This document shows, one piece after another, positions 16,041-25,780 of a DNA stretch of 41,540 bases (the stretch's first letter is position 1; each line of letters opens with the position of its first letter). Made by a program: the position numbers and the translations under genes. Source of the stretch: Acidobacteriota bacterium (GTDB lineage Bacteria; Acidobacteriota; Thermoanaerobaculia; Gp7-AA8). Where the stretch lies: the NCBI GenBank assembly GCA_016184115.1, contig JACPDH010000121.1, positions 1-41,540 on the forward strand, given 5' to 3'. The notes beneath the pieces were generated by a model. The model had not been told where the DNA came from, did not search any database, and saw only the letters and a program-made list of their open reading frames with translations.

Positions 16041-17239
16041 GGCTTCGCCGCAATGTCGTCGCATCGATTCGCGCGCTCTCGGCGCAGAGGCTACGCTGGA
16101 CGCTGGCCTTGAGCAGCGTGTCGATCGGCGTCGCCGCCGTCATTCTCACGAGTGCAATCGGAGCCGGCGCCAGCCGCGAAGTCGAACGAAGCATGGATGC
16201 CATGGGGTCGAACCTCATCGTCGTGAGACCCGCCCAGGTGCAGCGCTTCGTCGCGCGGAAACCGATCCGAGGCTTCGTCACGACACTCGAGGTCGACGAC
16301 TGTGACGCGATCGCGCGGCTTCCATTCGTCGTCGCGACGGCGCCGGGCGCTGAACGCCCCGTTCGCGCGAAGGCGGGCAACGACGCGACCGTGACGAAGG
16401 TACTCGGCACATCGCCCGCGTATCTCTCCGTGCGTAACGCGCGCGTGCGTAGCGGTCGCTTCTTCGATCACGAAGACGATTGGGGCTCGCGTCGCGTCGC
16501 GGTGCTCGGCTTCCGCGTCGCCGAGGCATTGTTCGAAGAAGCGGACCCCCTGGGCAGCGAGATTCGCGTGCTGGGCGTTCCGTTTGAGGTGATCGGGGTA
16601 CTCGAATCCAAAGGGGCGATGCCCGACGGTTCCGACGAAGACAACCAGATCCTCATCCCGATCACGACCGCGCTGCGCCGCGTGCTCAACACGACGTGGC
16701 TGACGAGCGTGTTCGTGAGCGTCAACGATCGCGCGGCGATGGACACCGCAGCCGAAGGCATCGAGGATCTCGTTCGGGCACGCCACGCGCGCAGCGATTT
16801 TTCAGTCCAGAACACCACGAAGTTCGTTTCGATGCAGTCGCAGGTCGCCAGCTTCCTGACGAAGCTCGCGACCGGGCTCGGAGTCATTACGCTTGCGGTC
16901 GGCGGAACGGGTATTCTCGCGTTGATGATGATGTCGGTGAAGGAACGGACGCCGGAGATCGGCCTGCGGATGGCGATCGGCGCCACTCCCAATGATGTCC
17001 TCGTGCAGTTCCTCTTCGAATGCACGCTGCTCGCGTCGGCAGGATGGGTCCTGGGAATTGCAATCAGCGGAGCCGGTGCGATCGCGGTGTCGCTCGTGAC
17101 GGAATGGACGCTTGCCGTTCCGTTCGACGCCCTGCTTGCGTCGGCCGCGATGGTGCTCGTCGCGGGGCTCGGCTTCGGCGCGTTCCCTGCTCGCAAGGCT
17201 TCGATGATGACGCCGATCGCGGCGCTTCAGTCACGGTGA
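16037..17239 (+). CDS. MacB-type ABC permease (second of two)
   Basis: 400 residues from ATG 16037, which overlaps the previous stop (ATGA); a longer in-frame stretch upstream is only an overlap with the first permease. Same architecture: TM1 (about 20-43), a periplasmic MacB_PCD domain containing GSNLIVVRP and VAVLGFRVAEALFEEADPLGSEI, and three C-terminal helices with KERTPEIGLRMAIGA and a PARKASMMTPIAALQS end. It is clearly divergent from the first permease, so the two likely form a heterodimer rather than one being a recent duplicate. Confidence 0.93.
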   Translation: MRLRRNVVASIRALSAQRLRWTLALSSVSIGVAAVILTSAIGAGASREVERSMDAMGSNLIVVRPAQVQRFVARKPIRGFVTTLEVDDCDAIARLPFVVATAPGAERPVRAKAGNDATVTKVLGTSPAYLSVRNARVRSGRFFDHEDDWGSRRVAVLGFRVAEALFEEADPLGSEIRVLGVPFEVIGVLESKGAMPDGSDEDNQILIPITTALRRVLNTTWLTSVFVSVNDRAAMDTAAEGIEDLVRARHARSDFSVQNTTKFVSMQSQVASFLTKLATGLGVITLAVGGTGILALMMMSVKERTPEIGLRMAIGATPNDVLVQFLFECTLLASAGWVLGIAISGAGAIAVSLVTEWTLAVPFDALLASAAMVLVAGLGFGAFPARKASMMTPIAALQSR

Positions 17240-17244
17240 GCGCG

Positions 17245-17931
17245 ATGCCGACACGTGTCCTCATCATTGACGACGACGAAAAGCTGAACGCGCTGCTCAC
17301 CGAGTACCTCGGCCGCTTTGACGTTCGAGTAACGACGGCGGTGCATCCCGAGGCGGGACTGCGCGCTGTGAGGAGCGATCCACCCGACATCCTCATTCTC
17401 GACGTCATGCTCCCGGGGATGGACGGCTTTTCGGTCTGTCGCAAGATTCGCGAAAGCAGCCGGATTCCGATCATCATGCTCACCGCCCGTGGCGACGTGA
17501 CCGACCGGATCGTCGGGCTCGAAATGGGTGCCGACGACTATCTCCCGAAGCCGTTCGAGCCGAGGGAGCTCGTCGCACGCATTCAAGCGGTGCTGCGGCG
17601 AGGGAAGGGCGAAGAGACAGAGGTCTCTCGCTACGGCACGCTGGAGTTGAACTGGGCGGCGCGCTCGGCGCGGCTCGCGGGTGAGGAGCTCGAGCTGACC
17701 GGTGCGGAATTCGAGCTGCTCGCGCTGCTCGTACGAAACCGCGGGCGCGTGCTCTCGCGCGAGCGGATCATGGATGAAACGCGCGGCGTCGATTGGGGGG
17801 CTTTCGACCGGTCGATCGACGTGCTCGTCAGCCGCCTTCGACAGAAGCTCCGCGACGATCCTAGGCGGCCGTCGTTGATCCGCACGGTTCGCGGCTCGGG
17901 GTACAGCTTCATCGGCGGCGATAATGTCTGA
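17245..17931 (+). CDS. OmpR/CpxR-family response regulator
   Basis: 228 residues. Receiver domain (1-120) with the acidic pocket D10-D11, phosphoacceptor Asp53 in LILDVMLPGMDG, the conserved Thr in MLTARGD and the Lys in LPKPFEP; then a winged-helix DNA-binding domain (about 130-225) with LTGAEFELLALLVRNRGRVLSR and the RTVRGSGY end. ATG 17245 is used; an in-frame GTG at 17236 overlapping the permease stop is also possible. It lies in the transporter operon just before its cognate kinase (8-base overlap), so it probably controls this operon in response to envelope or drug stress. Confidence 0.94.
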   Translation: MPTRVLIIDDDEKLNALLTEYLGRFDVRVTTAVHPEAGLRAVRSDPPDILILDVMLPGMDGFSVCRKIRESSRIPIIMLTARGDVTDRIVGLEMGADDYLPKPFEPRELVARIQAVLRRGKGEETEVSRYGTLELNWAARSARLAGEELELTGAEFELLALLVRNRGRVLSRERIMDETRGVDWGAFDRSIDVLVSRLRQKLRDDPRRPSLIRTVRGSGYSFIGGDNV

Positions 17932-19207
17932 GCACGCCCGATCACATTCGTCGGTCTTCGCAAAGCTGCTCGCGATCATGCTGACCATGGCAATCAGCCT
18001 CTTGCTGCTCGTCAGCGGCTTCTTTCTCTTCGTGCTCGTCCCCACGCTCAACAGCTCGGTCGACGCGCTCGGCGAGGAGTACGTTCACGACTTCGCGGCA
18101 TCGCAGCCGAACTTCGACGAGGCGAAGCGAATCAGCGAACGACTCGACCTCGAGGTACGCTACGAAGGACCCGACGGAACATGGTCGACCTCGGACGAGC
18201 TCCCTCCGATCGCACAGGTCGAGCTCGGCGGCGGCCACTGGCTCTTCGGCGGACGGGGCTACCATCTCGGCAGCGCGCCTAACGGCGGAACCTACCTCGT
18301 TTACTGGAATTTTCGGCAGAAGACTCTTTCCGCGCACCACGCGCTGCTTGCGCTCCTGCTCGCCCTCATCGGAGGAACGATCGTCGTGACGCACGTGGTC
18401 ATCCGCGGGCTGCTTCGCCCGCTGCGTTCGCTCGGCGACGGCGTGGAGCGCCTCAGCGCCGGGCACCTCGACGTCGTACTGCCGGAAGAGACTCGCGACG
18501 AGTTCGGCGTGCTCACGAGGGCCTTCAACGAAATGGTCGGTCGCGTCCGCGAGATGATCCGCGCGCGCGACCAGCTGCTCGTCGACGTGAGCCACGAGTT
18601 GCGGTCCCCATTGACGCGATTACGCGTAGCGACCGAACTGCTTCCCGAGCAGTGCGATCGCTCGAGCATGACGGCCGACCTCGCCGAAATGGAGATGATG
18701 ATCGCCGAGCTGCTCGAGCTCGAGCGGCTTCGCGACGGGCGCGGCATCGCTGCGGTACGGCAGGACCTCGCGCCGATCATTCGCGAGGTCGTCGGGAGTT
18801 TCGAGAATCGTCCGCCCGGCGTGCGCATCGTCTCACTGCCGGACGAGATCACCGCCGAGATCGATGGAGAGAGGATTCGCACCGTCGTGCGCAATCTCAT
18901 CGAGAACGCGATCAAGTTCTCCCGCCCTGACAGCCACGTCGTCGAGCTCTCCGCGATGTGCGACACTGCGACGGTCGTGTTGCGCGTCACCGACGACGGC
19001 CCGGGCGTACCCGACGAAGACCGCGCTCTGATTTTCGAGCCCTTCTTCCGCGCGAGCCGTTCGCGCTCCAAGAGCCCGGCCGGTTATGGTCTGGGGCTCA
19101 GCATCTGCAAGCGCATCGTCGAAGCGCACGGTGGAACGATCAGTGTGCGCAGCGGGGGCGGACCGGGGGCAGTGTTCGAAGTGACGTTGCCGCGGAGGGC
19201 GCCTTAG
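17924..19207 (+). CDS. Sensor histidine kinase, CpxA-like
   Basis: 427 residues: TM1 (about 13-39), a short periplasmic sensor domain (about 40-135), TM2 (about 138-160), HAMP (about 161-215), the H-box VSHELRSPLTRLR with His224, and an HATPase domain with N (LIENAIKF), G1 (DDGPGVP) and G2 (GYGLGLSICKRI) boxes. The H-box and short periplasmic domain resemble CpxA. It phosphorylates the response regulator encoded just upstream with an 8-base overlap. Last gene of the transporter operon. Confidence 0.94.
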   Translation: MSEHARSHSSVFAKLLAIMLTMAISLLLLVSGFFLFVLVPTLNSSVDALGEEYVHDFAASQPNFDEAKRISERLDLEVRYEGPDGTWSTSDELPPIAQVELGGGHWLFGGRGYHLGSAPNGGTYLVYWNFRQKTLSAHHALLALLLALIGGTIVVTHVVIRGLLRPLRSLGDGVERLSAGHLDVVLPEETRDEFGVLTRAFNEMVGRVREMIRARDQLLVDVSHELRSPLTRLRVATELLPEQCDRSSMTADLAEMEMMIAELLELERLRDGRGIAAVRQDLAPIIREVVGSFENRPPGVRIVSLPDEITAEIDGERIRTVVRNLIENAIKFSRPDSHVVELSAMCDTATVVLRVTDDGPGVPDEDRALIFEPFFRASRSRSKSPAGYGLGLSICKRIVEAHGGTISVRSGGGPGAVFEVTLPRRAP

Positions 19208-19367
19208 TCGCGAAGGGAGCGTGTGACTCGTCGCCTGCTCCACACGGCGGCGCTTCTGTGCGCCTTACGGCTCGGGTGCAGGCCATGGTTCCGGGTTCCC
19301 TCGCGTCGAACACCAATCCGTTCGCATCGCGCCTCACGCGCTCTGCATTTCGCGACTTGCGTTCCGA

Positions 19368-19373
19368 TATAAT
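19368..19373 (+). promoter_or_regulatory. Perfect -10 element (TATAAT)
   Basis: TATAAT about 29 bases before the channel gene start; predicted leader of about 20 bases. No recognisable -35 at 17-18 bases upstream, so strength is uncertain. Confidence 0.5.
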
Positions 19374-19401
19374 CGCGTTTTCGGCACAAAGGAGAATGCG
19401 A

Positions 19402-20127
19402 GTGACGTTACGCGACCGAGTCGCTGCGGAGACCGCCACCGCTGGCGATGAGTTCCGATTGCGCGCCACCGACGTGACGCGGCTCGAGGCGTTTAGCGAC
19501 TCGGTTTTTGCGTTCGCGCTCGCCCTTCTCGTCGTCTCTACCGACGTTCCGGCCACCACGGCCGAGCTCTTCACCACGCTTCGCGAGTTTCCCGCCTTCG
19601 GTCTGACGTTCGCCGTCCTCGTCTGGCTCTGGCACATGCACGTCGTCTATTTCCGCCGCTACGGGCTCGACGACGCGGTCACGAGCGCGCTCAATGCCCT
19701 TCTCCTCTTCGTGATCCTCTTTTACGTCTATCCGCTCAAGTTCATGTTCACGGCGCTCTACCGCGGCTTTACCGGTGCGGGATGGTCGATCACCTTCGGA
19801 GACGGGCGGATGCTCATGGCGGTCTACTCCGCCGGCTTCGTCGCCGTGTTCCTGATGTTCGCTTTGCTGTACGGCCACGCGCTCAGGCTCCGCGACCGTC
19901 TTGCCCTCGATGCCGCGGAAACGCTGATCACGCGCGCGACACGCGATGCCCATCTCATCCTTGCGGCGCTCGGCGTCGTCTCGCTCGGCCTGCTGACCTC
20001 GCGCTCCTGGTGGACGGTCCCGGCAGCCGGCTATCTCTACGGGATGATCGGCCCGCTCATGTGGTGGCACTGGAGACGGGCGAAGAAGGCATCTGCCGCG
20101 TTGCGCGCGATCGAAGCTCGAGCGTAA
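19402..20127 (+). CDS. TMEM175-like (DUF1211) potassium channel family protein
   Basis: About 241 residues. GTG 19402 is preferred because the ribosome site AAGGAG is seven bases before it; ATG 19396 is only one base from that site. The diagnostic signature of the family, R-x-E-A-F-S-D-S-V-F-A-F-A-L-A-L-L, is present in the first helix (near 29-45), with the conserved FSD. Six hydrophobic segments follow in total, unlike the fused twelve-TM animal form, as expected for bacterial members, which form tetrameric K+ leak channels. A short loop has WHMHVVYFRRYG. It has its own promoter and is independent of the sensor kinase operon. Confidence 0.9.
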   Translation: MTLRDRVAAETATAGDEFRLRATDVTRLEAFSDSVFAFALALLVVSTDVPATTAELFTTLREFPAFGLTFAVLVWLWHMHVVYFRRYGLDDAVTSALNALLLFVILFYVYPLKFMFTALYRGFTGAGWSITFGDGRMLMAVYSAGFVAVFLMFALLYGHALRLRDRLALDAAETLITRATRDAHLILAALGVVSLGLLTSRSWWTVPAAGYLYGMIGPLMWWHWRRAKKASAALRAIEARA

Positions 20128-20145
20128 GGCGTCGGATTGACGAAA

Positions 20146-20171
20146 GGCCGTGCCGGGCGCGTTTCACGGCC
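20146..20171. terminator. Possible hairpin between convergent genes
   Basis: 7-bp stem GGCCGTG/CACGGCC with a 12-base loop, in the 67-base gap between the convergent channel and DUF2339 genes. Weak candidate. Confidence 0.3.
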
Positions 20172-20194
20172 CAGTTGTGCGCCTCGCTCACGCC

Positions 20195-23100
20195 TCACGA
20201 ATCGGCACGATCTCTCTTCAATACGAACTTCTGCAGGAGGATCGCGACGAACGCGAGAGCGATCGCGAGACCGACGAGCGAGCCGACGCGGTAAAGCCCG
20301 CCGAGGCGCATCAGGTCGTGGAGGAAGCACTTGAGGATTGCAACGACGAGCAGCCCCAGCGCCGCGATGCGCGCGGCGCGTACGCGCTTGACGATCCCGA
20401 CGACGAGCATCGCGATCGCGTAGACCGCCCAACCTAACGTGTAGGTCAAATCCTGCGCGAGGCCCGCATCGAAGTCGAAGGTGATCGACTCACCCGTCGA
20501 GTAGTAGTCGGCGATCTCGATGTTGAGCAACAGGAAGAGGAGGATCGCGCCACCCGCGTTGAGCGCCGCGGCGAAGCGCCGCAGCCACGGCCAGTCGAGC
20601 CCCGTTCTTCCGGCGAGCCACGACGCAACGAAGAACGCCGCTGCTGGAACGAGATAGGTGTAGAGGTACCAGTTGACGATCGGTACGTCGCTTCGCGGAT
20701 GGTAGTCGAGCACCGCCGGGTTGAGCGCGAGTCGCGCGAAGGCGACGAGGGCAAGTCCCGCGGCCCACGCGAGCAATCCCGGATGGCGCAGCTTGCCGAT
20801 GAGCCAGACGAGTGCCGCGACCTCGAGCGCCCACGCAATCGTGACGAACTCCTTGTCGAGCTGCACCGGCACGGCGAGCGTGATGAATGCAAGCACCGCA
20901 GCCGCCACCATCGCCCGCGTCCCGCTCGCCGGCTGGTCTTCCGGCTCGCGGCGCGCGAGACGGTCGAGCAGAAAGGCGAGCAGCCCCGCCTGCGCGAGCG
21001 GCAGGAGTCCGATCGCGCGGAAGCCGACCCATTCGAGGCTCTCTTTCGCGAAGACGAAGAAGGTCGCGCTCATCACGATCGACGCCAGGTACGGCTCGAT
21101 CCGCCCTCGGCTCCGCTCCCTCAACACGAGCGGATAGAACGCGAGAATGAGGTAGAGCACGAAACCGAGCAGCATCGCTCCGCCCCACGTCGCACGGTCA
21201 AAACTCTCTCCGCGCCAAACGAAAATCGCCGTCGTCACCGGAACGGTCGCGACGATTGCGATCGCGTGCCATTCCATGATCCAGGCGACGGCGAGGAGTA
21301 AGGCGAGCACGGCGGCGTGGGCGGCGAGAATCAGTGGCGTCGCCGGCCGGCCCGCCAATTCGCCGCTCGAGATCAGGACCGTCTCGGCGACGAGCGCGGT
21401 CAGAAGTGCGCCCACGGCGACCTTCGCGCGGAATGCGCCGTCCCCAAAGCGCGTCAGCGCAACAAGACCGAAGGCGAGGGCTGCAAGCACGACCGCAAGG
21501 ATCACACCACGGGTCACGGTCGGGGCGCTGCCAGCCGTCTCGATCCAGATTCCGACGGCGACCTCGCCAAGCACGCCTGCGGCGATCGCGAGAACACCGC
21601 GACGCGCCGCGAGTGACGTCGCGGCGACCATCACCGCGAGCGCGATCAACGCGCCGGCGAAGCGCCCGTCGGGATGCGCATACGCGGCGTTCCCGGCGAC
21701 GACCATCATGAAGACGAAGCCGGAAAGGACGACGTACGGGCTGTAGTCTTCGCGTTCGCCCTCCGCGCGTGCACGCATCAGCCTCACCGACGCGCCGAGC
21801 GAGAGCGCCGCGAGTACGAGCATCGCCGCAATTGCCTTGCCCGCGCTGATCTCGAGCCCGGCGACGCCCCACCAGAACGCGAGCACGACCCACGACGCGA
21901 GTACCGCGAGAAACATGAAACCGTAGCGACGACGCGACGACGCGGCCACGGTCGCCGCACCGAGCGAGAGCACAACGACGAGACCGATCATGCCGAGCGT
22001 TAGGCTCGCGACATGCGCGCGCGTCGCGAGCCCCATCACGACGATCTGCAGCACGGGAACGATCGCAACCGCGCGCGTTTCCGCCAGCGGCGAAGCGAAG
22101 TCGCGCGCGAGCAGCGGAACTGCGAGGAAAAGCAGGGCGAACCCGACGTGCATGACCGCGGCCGTGCCGACGTTGCTCGGAACGAGATAGCCAAGCGACC
22201 AGGAGAACTGTGCCGTCATGGCGAAGAAACCGGCCACGAGCCAGATCGCGTCCGAACCACGGCGCACCGCGACGACCGCGAGCAGTGCGGTCAGCGCGAA
22301 GAGCACGCCGAACGGTAGTCGCGCGTCCACCGAGCGGAGCTCGATCTCCGACAGCACCGTGAACATGAAGAGAAGCGCGGCTGCCGCGAGCGTCGCGTGC
22401 CGCCCCACGCCTTCGTATCGCCGCCCGAAGACTGCGAGAAGCCCAGGCACCAGCGCGTAGAGGAGGACGAATGCCGCGACCCATCCGACGATGGCCGGCC
22501 ACGCGAAACTGCGGTACGAGAATCCCGACCACACCGCAAACACGAGCACCGTCGTTGCTCCGCCTAGCAGATGCAACGCCTCCGCATCGCGCTTCCACGC
22601 CGCGATCAGCGCAAGCCCCAGGTCGACGCAGAGAAGAAAGCCGAAGAGAATCGCGAACCGGTCGGCATAACCACCAACAGCCGCCCCGTAGATCGCGAAG
22701 ACGAGCGGCAGCAAGGCGCTCATCTGCGCGGTCTTCTCGAACAGACTCCCGGGTGGCTCGCCCTCCTTTCGGCCCGCGAGCCAGAGCGCGATCACCGCAA
22801 CGATCGGGAAGACGAGGAACACCGCGGCCGCGAGCCCCACGCGTGTCCCATCGACGAACTTCACCACCCACACCCACTGGTAAATCGTCGTGAAGACGAG
22901 CGTCAGCAGCGACAGCAACGGCCACTTCTTGCGGTAGGCGACCCACGCGATTCCCGCGTTGAGCAGCAAAAGGTAGCCGAATAGGCTGAAGGGCCGGTCG
23001 TCGCCCGTCGAAAGCAGCGCCGGTGTCGAGAACCCACCGAGCAGGCCTAGTAGCGCGATGAAGACGGAGTCGCGGCGAATCGAGAGAACGACGGCGACTG

Positions 23101-23992
23101 CCGTCACGACGACCATCAGGGCGAACGCCGCCGTCTGGGGAATCAGCTGCCACCGATCGTGCGCGGCGAAGAGCGTCGCATAGAGAATCGCGATTCCCGC
23201 GCCGTCGAGCGCATTCGCCGTCGTGCGATACGCGCCGGCGAACTTCCGTTCACAAACAACCAGGAGTCCGGTACCGGCCGCGATCCCGATGAACATGCGC
23301 ACGGGCGCCGTCACCCAGCCCGCGTCGATGGAGAGCTTGATCGCGAAGAGCGCACCGAGCACGAGAGCAATCGCGGCAATCCACGAGAAGAGCTTCACGC
23401 CGACGAACTGTTCCCAGTCGAACGCTGGTTTCGGGGCGGGAGGCGGCGGCGTCACGGGAGGAGGCGGAACCTCGGGAGCGGCCTCTCGCGGGCTCTCCGC
23501 CGACGGCGCGGCCTCGAAGGCCGCCTGCGGGGTCAGGTCTTTGACGTCAGGCTCCGGGCCGACAGGCTGCGCCGCGACCTCCGGTTCACTCACGGTGGTT
23601 GCCGTGTCCGTCGTTACGGCCACGGGTTCGGGTGGCGCGATGTCGGGCGCCCCCTCCGCGATCGCTTCAAGAACTTCGGGGGGAGCTTCCGCGGGGAGCG
23701 GCTCAGCAGGTGGAGGCTCCCCAGGTAGCGTGGCGGTCATCGCAGCGGCCGCCGGCGCAGGTTCGGGTGGCGGCGCAGGCTGCGGCGCAGCAGGCGCCGG
23801 CTGCGGCACCTGCATCGCACCAGGTGCCATGCGCCGGCTCTGCGCCGCCACGCGCGCCTTCAGCTCTGCAAGCTGCGACTCCAGCGACTTCACACGCCCG
23901 CGAAGCTGCGCGTTCATGAAGAGGGAGATCACCGGAAGCGCAAGCAGCGCCAGCGACACGGCGAATGCCAGTAGTACGGCGCATCCTTCCAT
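20195..23992 (-). CDS. Giant DUF2339 integral membrane protein
   Basis: 1265 residues. An N-terminal helix (about 5-26), a short coiled coil (LESQLAELKARVAAQ, about 36-50), then a Pro/Ala/Glu-rich low-complexity linker (about 55-190) lead into a very long membrane region with roughly 25-30 helices. The start of this region, FDWEQFVGVKLFSWIAAIALVLG followed by FAIKLSIDAGWV, is the hallmark of DUF2339 (in segments: W-E-x-F-x-G, ALVLG, A-x-x-x-GW). Function of the family is unknown; inner membrane. Start at ATG 23992 has GAGAG nine bases upstream. A TTGACA with a 17-base spacer and a poor -10 lies just upstream. Confidence 0.92.
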   Translation of the reverse strand: MEGCAVLLAFAVSLALLALPVISLFMNAQLRGRVKSLESQLAELKARVAAQSRRMAPGAMQVPQPAPAAPQPAPPPEPAPAAAAMTATLPGEPPPAEPLPAEAPPEVLEAIAEGAPDIAPPEPVAVTTDTATTVSEPEVAAQPVGPEPDVKDLTPQAAFEAAPSAESPREAAPEVPPPPVTPPPPAPKPAFDWEQFVGVKLFSWIAAIALVLGALFAIKLSIDAGWVTAPVRMFIGIAAGTGLLVVCERKFAGAYRTTANALDGAGIAILYATLFAAHDRWQLIPQTAAFALMVVVTAVAVVLSIRRDSVFIALLGLLGGFSTPALLSTGDDRPFSLFGYLLLLNAGIAWVAYRKKWPLLSLLTLVFTTIYQWVWVVKFVDGTRVGLAAAVFLVFPIVAVIALWLAGRKEGEPPGSLFEKTAQMSALLPLVFAIYGAAVGGYADRFAILFGFLLCVDLGLALIAAWKRDAEALHLLGGATTVLVFAVWSGFSYRSFAWPAIVGWVAAFVLLYALVPGLLAVFGRRYEGVGRHATLAAAALLFMFTVLSEIELRSVDARLPFGVLFALTALLAVVAVRRGSDAIWLVAGFFAMTAQFSWSLGYLVPSNVGTAAVMHVGFALLFLAVPLLARDFASPLAETRAVAIVPVLQIVVMGLATRAHVASLTLGMIGLVVVLSLGAATVAASSRRRYGFMFLAVLASWVVLAFWWGVAGLEISAGKAIAAMLVLAALSLGASVRLMRARAEGEREDYSPYVVLSGFVFMMVVAGNAAYAHPDGRFAGALIALAVMVAATSLAARRGVLAIAAGVLGEVAVGIWIETAGSAPTVTRGVILAVVLAALAFGLVALTRFGDGAFRAKVAVGALLTALVAETVLISSGELAGRPATPLILAAHAAVLALLLAVAWIMEWHAIAIVATVPVTTAIFVWRGESFDRATWGGAMLLGFVLYLILAFYPLVLRERSRGRIEPYLASIVMSATFFVFAKESLEWVGFRAIGLLPLAQAGLLAFLLDRLARREPEDQPASGTRAMVAAAVLAFITLAVPVQLDKEFVTIAWALEVAALVWLIGKLRHPGLLAWAAGLALVAFARLALNPAVLDYHPRSDVPIVNWYLYTYLVPAAAFFVASWLAGRTGLDWPWLRRFAAALNAGGAILLFLLLNIEIADYYSTGESITFDFDAGLAQDLTYTLGWAVYAIAMLVVGIVKRVRAARIAALGLLVVAILKCFLHDLMRLGGLYRVGSLVGLAIALAFVAILLQKFVLKRDRADS

Positions 23993-24027
23993 CGGCTTAA
24001 GCTCTCAGCGGTTCCGGCGACTGCCAA

Positions 24028-24056
24028 AGCATGGCGTTCCGCCTGACGGCTGTCAA
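24028..24056 (-). promoter_or_regulatory. Candidate promoter of the DUF2339 gene
   Basis: On the minus strand TTGACA, a 17-base spacer and CATGCT; the -35 is perfect, the -10 matches three of six. The -35 overlaps the acyltransferase stop codon. Confidence 0.35.
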
Positions 24057-25141
24057 ACGGCAGGCGGGTTGGTGGCTGGATGTGCCGCGACAGCACGGCG
24101 CGGCATGCGGCGGAAAAACGCCTCGAGCGTGTAGTACGACAGCGCTGCGATCGCGTACGACGTGACGAACGAGAGCAGAGCCGTCAGCGGTGGCGTAAGG
24201 CCGCGCTGCAGCATCCACCAGTTCACCGGAAAATGCCAGAGATAGAGGCCATAGGAGATGAGGCCGGTCCACCGCAGCGGAGAGAGCTCCAGGAGTGTCG
24301 CAATCGACGACGGCTCGCGTCGCCGGAGGTGATTCGCAATCACGCACGTACAGAGACTCACGACGGTGAACCCTCCCCCCCAGAAGAAGTTCTTGTTAGG
24401 CACTGTAAAGGTGGCGATCAAAACGGCGAGCGCGGCGAACGCCACCGCCTCACTCCACGGGCGTCTCCGCGTCGATGCCACCGACGGCGACGTGAACAGT
24501 GCCAGCGCGCAGCCAAGGATGATGGCATCGACTCGGAAGTAAGCGAACGCCCCGAGCCATCTCCACGGACTGATTCCCCACCAGTGGCCCACGAAGCGGA
24601 TTGCAGCCAGACCGATCACCGCGGTCGTCGCTCCGATCCGGAGCGCGCGCCACCCGTTCTTCCGCCCCGCTAGAGCGACGAGAAGGGGCCAGACCAGATA
24701 GAAGTTCTCTTCCCAACCAAGCGACCAGAGATGAATCAGCGGCCCCGGCAGGTCGTCCATCATGATCTGCCACTGCGTGAGGAATACGAACGCGATCCCC
24801 GCCGAGTGGAAGAAGGTGTCCGGCGACACGAATCGCGGGTCGAGCAGTACGACAACGGTTAGCATTGCGAGCATCGACCAGAACGCAGGCAGGATCCTCC
24901 GCGCCCGCCGCGTGTAGAAATCAGCGAACGGTACGCGATGCTCCTTCGCGAACCGCGACTGGAGAATGCGGGTGATCAGAAAGCCGCTCAGGACGAAGAA
25001 GACGTCGACGCCGACGAACCCTCCTCGCAATCCCGGCACGCCGAAGTGGTGCAGAATTACCGCGAGCACGGCGATTCCGCGCAACCCGTCGAACCCCGGG
25101 ATGTAGTTCAGCGACGGTGCAGCGTCCCGACTCGTCGTCAT
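24053..25141 (-). CDS. Acyltransferase-3 family membrane protein (OafA/YrhL type)
   Basis: 362 residues, about ten hydrophobic helices, and the family signatures: PGFDGLRGIAVLAVILHHF (split: GxDGLRG, the conserved His of HHF), VGVDVFFVLSGFLIT, the FYTRRARRILPAFW arginine segment, and SLGWEENFYLVWP (SLxxExxFY). These enzymes transfer acetyl, succinyl or other acyl groups to sugars or lipids at the outer face of the inner membrane. The SGNH hydrolase domain sometimes fused to this family is absent. It could modify surface polysaccharides made by the glycosyltransferases about 4 kb away, but that link is only positional. Confidence 0.93.
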   Translation of the reverse strand: MTTSRDAAPSLNYIPGFDGLRGIAVLAVILHHFGVPGLRGGFVGVDVFFVLSGFLITRILQSRFAKEHRVPFADFYTRRARRILPAFWSMLAMLTVVVLLDPRFVSPDTFFHSAGIAFVFLTQWQIMMDDLPGPLIHLWSLGWEENFYLVWPLLVALAGRKNGWRALRIGATTAVIGLAAIRFVGHWWGISPWRWLGAFAYFRVDAIILGCALALFTSPSVASTRRRPWSEAVAFAALAVLIATFTVPNKNFFWGGGFTVVSLCTCVIANHLRRREPSSIATLLELSPLRWTGLISYGLYLWHFPVNWWMLQRGLTPPLTALLSFVTSYAIAALSYYTLEAFFRRMPRRAVAAHPATNPPAV

Positions 25142-25236
25142 CGCGCTGACCGTAGCACGGTCGCGAGCGGCACGGAAGCAGGGGCGGAATTGTCCTCGTG
25201 GCGCACGCTACCCAATCGTGGCGAACCCTGATCTGG

Positions 25237-25746
25237 CTATGCTTCCGGCAGTGGTCCGCACTCGTCGCGGTAGTAGACGAAGTCGGTTCCGGGAGGTGTC
25301 GCTCCCGCCTGACGCAACATTGAAGCCAGCTGCCCGCGGTGGTACGTCGAATGATTGGCAACATGCACGAGCAGGTCGCCGAGGCGATGCTCCCCCGCCT
25401 TTCCGCTCAGAAACTTGAATGCCAATCGCGCATTGAGGCTGCTCTCGTCGAGTGCGCCGAGGAACTCGGCACGTCGCTCATTCACGATGCGCATCTGCTC
25501 GACGATCGCCGCCGCGCCACGCTCATCCATCCACGCGGGGGGATCGGCCGGGCTCAAACCGTTCCAGCGCTCGAGCCAGATCCATTCGGACGCGACGACG
25601 TGCGCGAACGCATCACGCAACGTCGGATGGCTCCCACCCCAGTCGCGATTGAACGTCTCTTCCGGCAACGGCAGCAACGCGGCAGCGATCCGCTCGTTCG
25701 CCCATTCCGTGTAGCGGTAGAGATCGAGAATGTCGGCACAGTTCAT
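25237..25746 (-). CDS. DinB family protein (putative metal-dependent, thiol-transferase-like)
   Basis: 169 residues, a normal DinB four-helix bundle length. Start segment YTEWANERI is typical, and the three metal-binding histidines are visible: H49 in DAFAHVV, and H132 and H136 in LVHVANHSTYHRGQL. Family members bind a divalent metal and some act as mycothiol/bacillithiol-dependent transferases or nuclease-like damage proteins; the substrate here is unknown. Cytoplasmic. One palindrome arm lies just upstream of its start region (element B at 25781). Confidence 0.9.
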   Translation of the reverse strand: MNCADILDLYRYTEWANERIAAALLPLPEETFNRDWGGSHPTLRDAFAHVVASEWIWLERWNGLSPADPPAWMDERGAAAIVEQMRIVNERRAEFLGALDESSLNARLAFKFLSGKAGEHRLGDLLVHVANHSTYHRGQLASMLRQAGATPPGTDFVYYRDECGPLPEA

Positions 25747-25780
25747 TGCGATCGAGTCCTACGGATTAGTGAAACACTAC

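Noticed and set aside
21198-23153. Minus-strand 651-codon frame within the DUF2339 gene
   Set aside because: Overlaps the DUF2339 reading frame in another phase; very Arg-rich, typical of a shadow frame.
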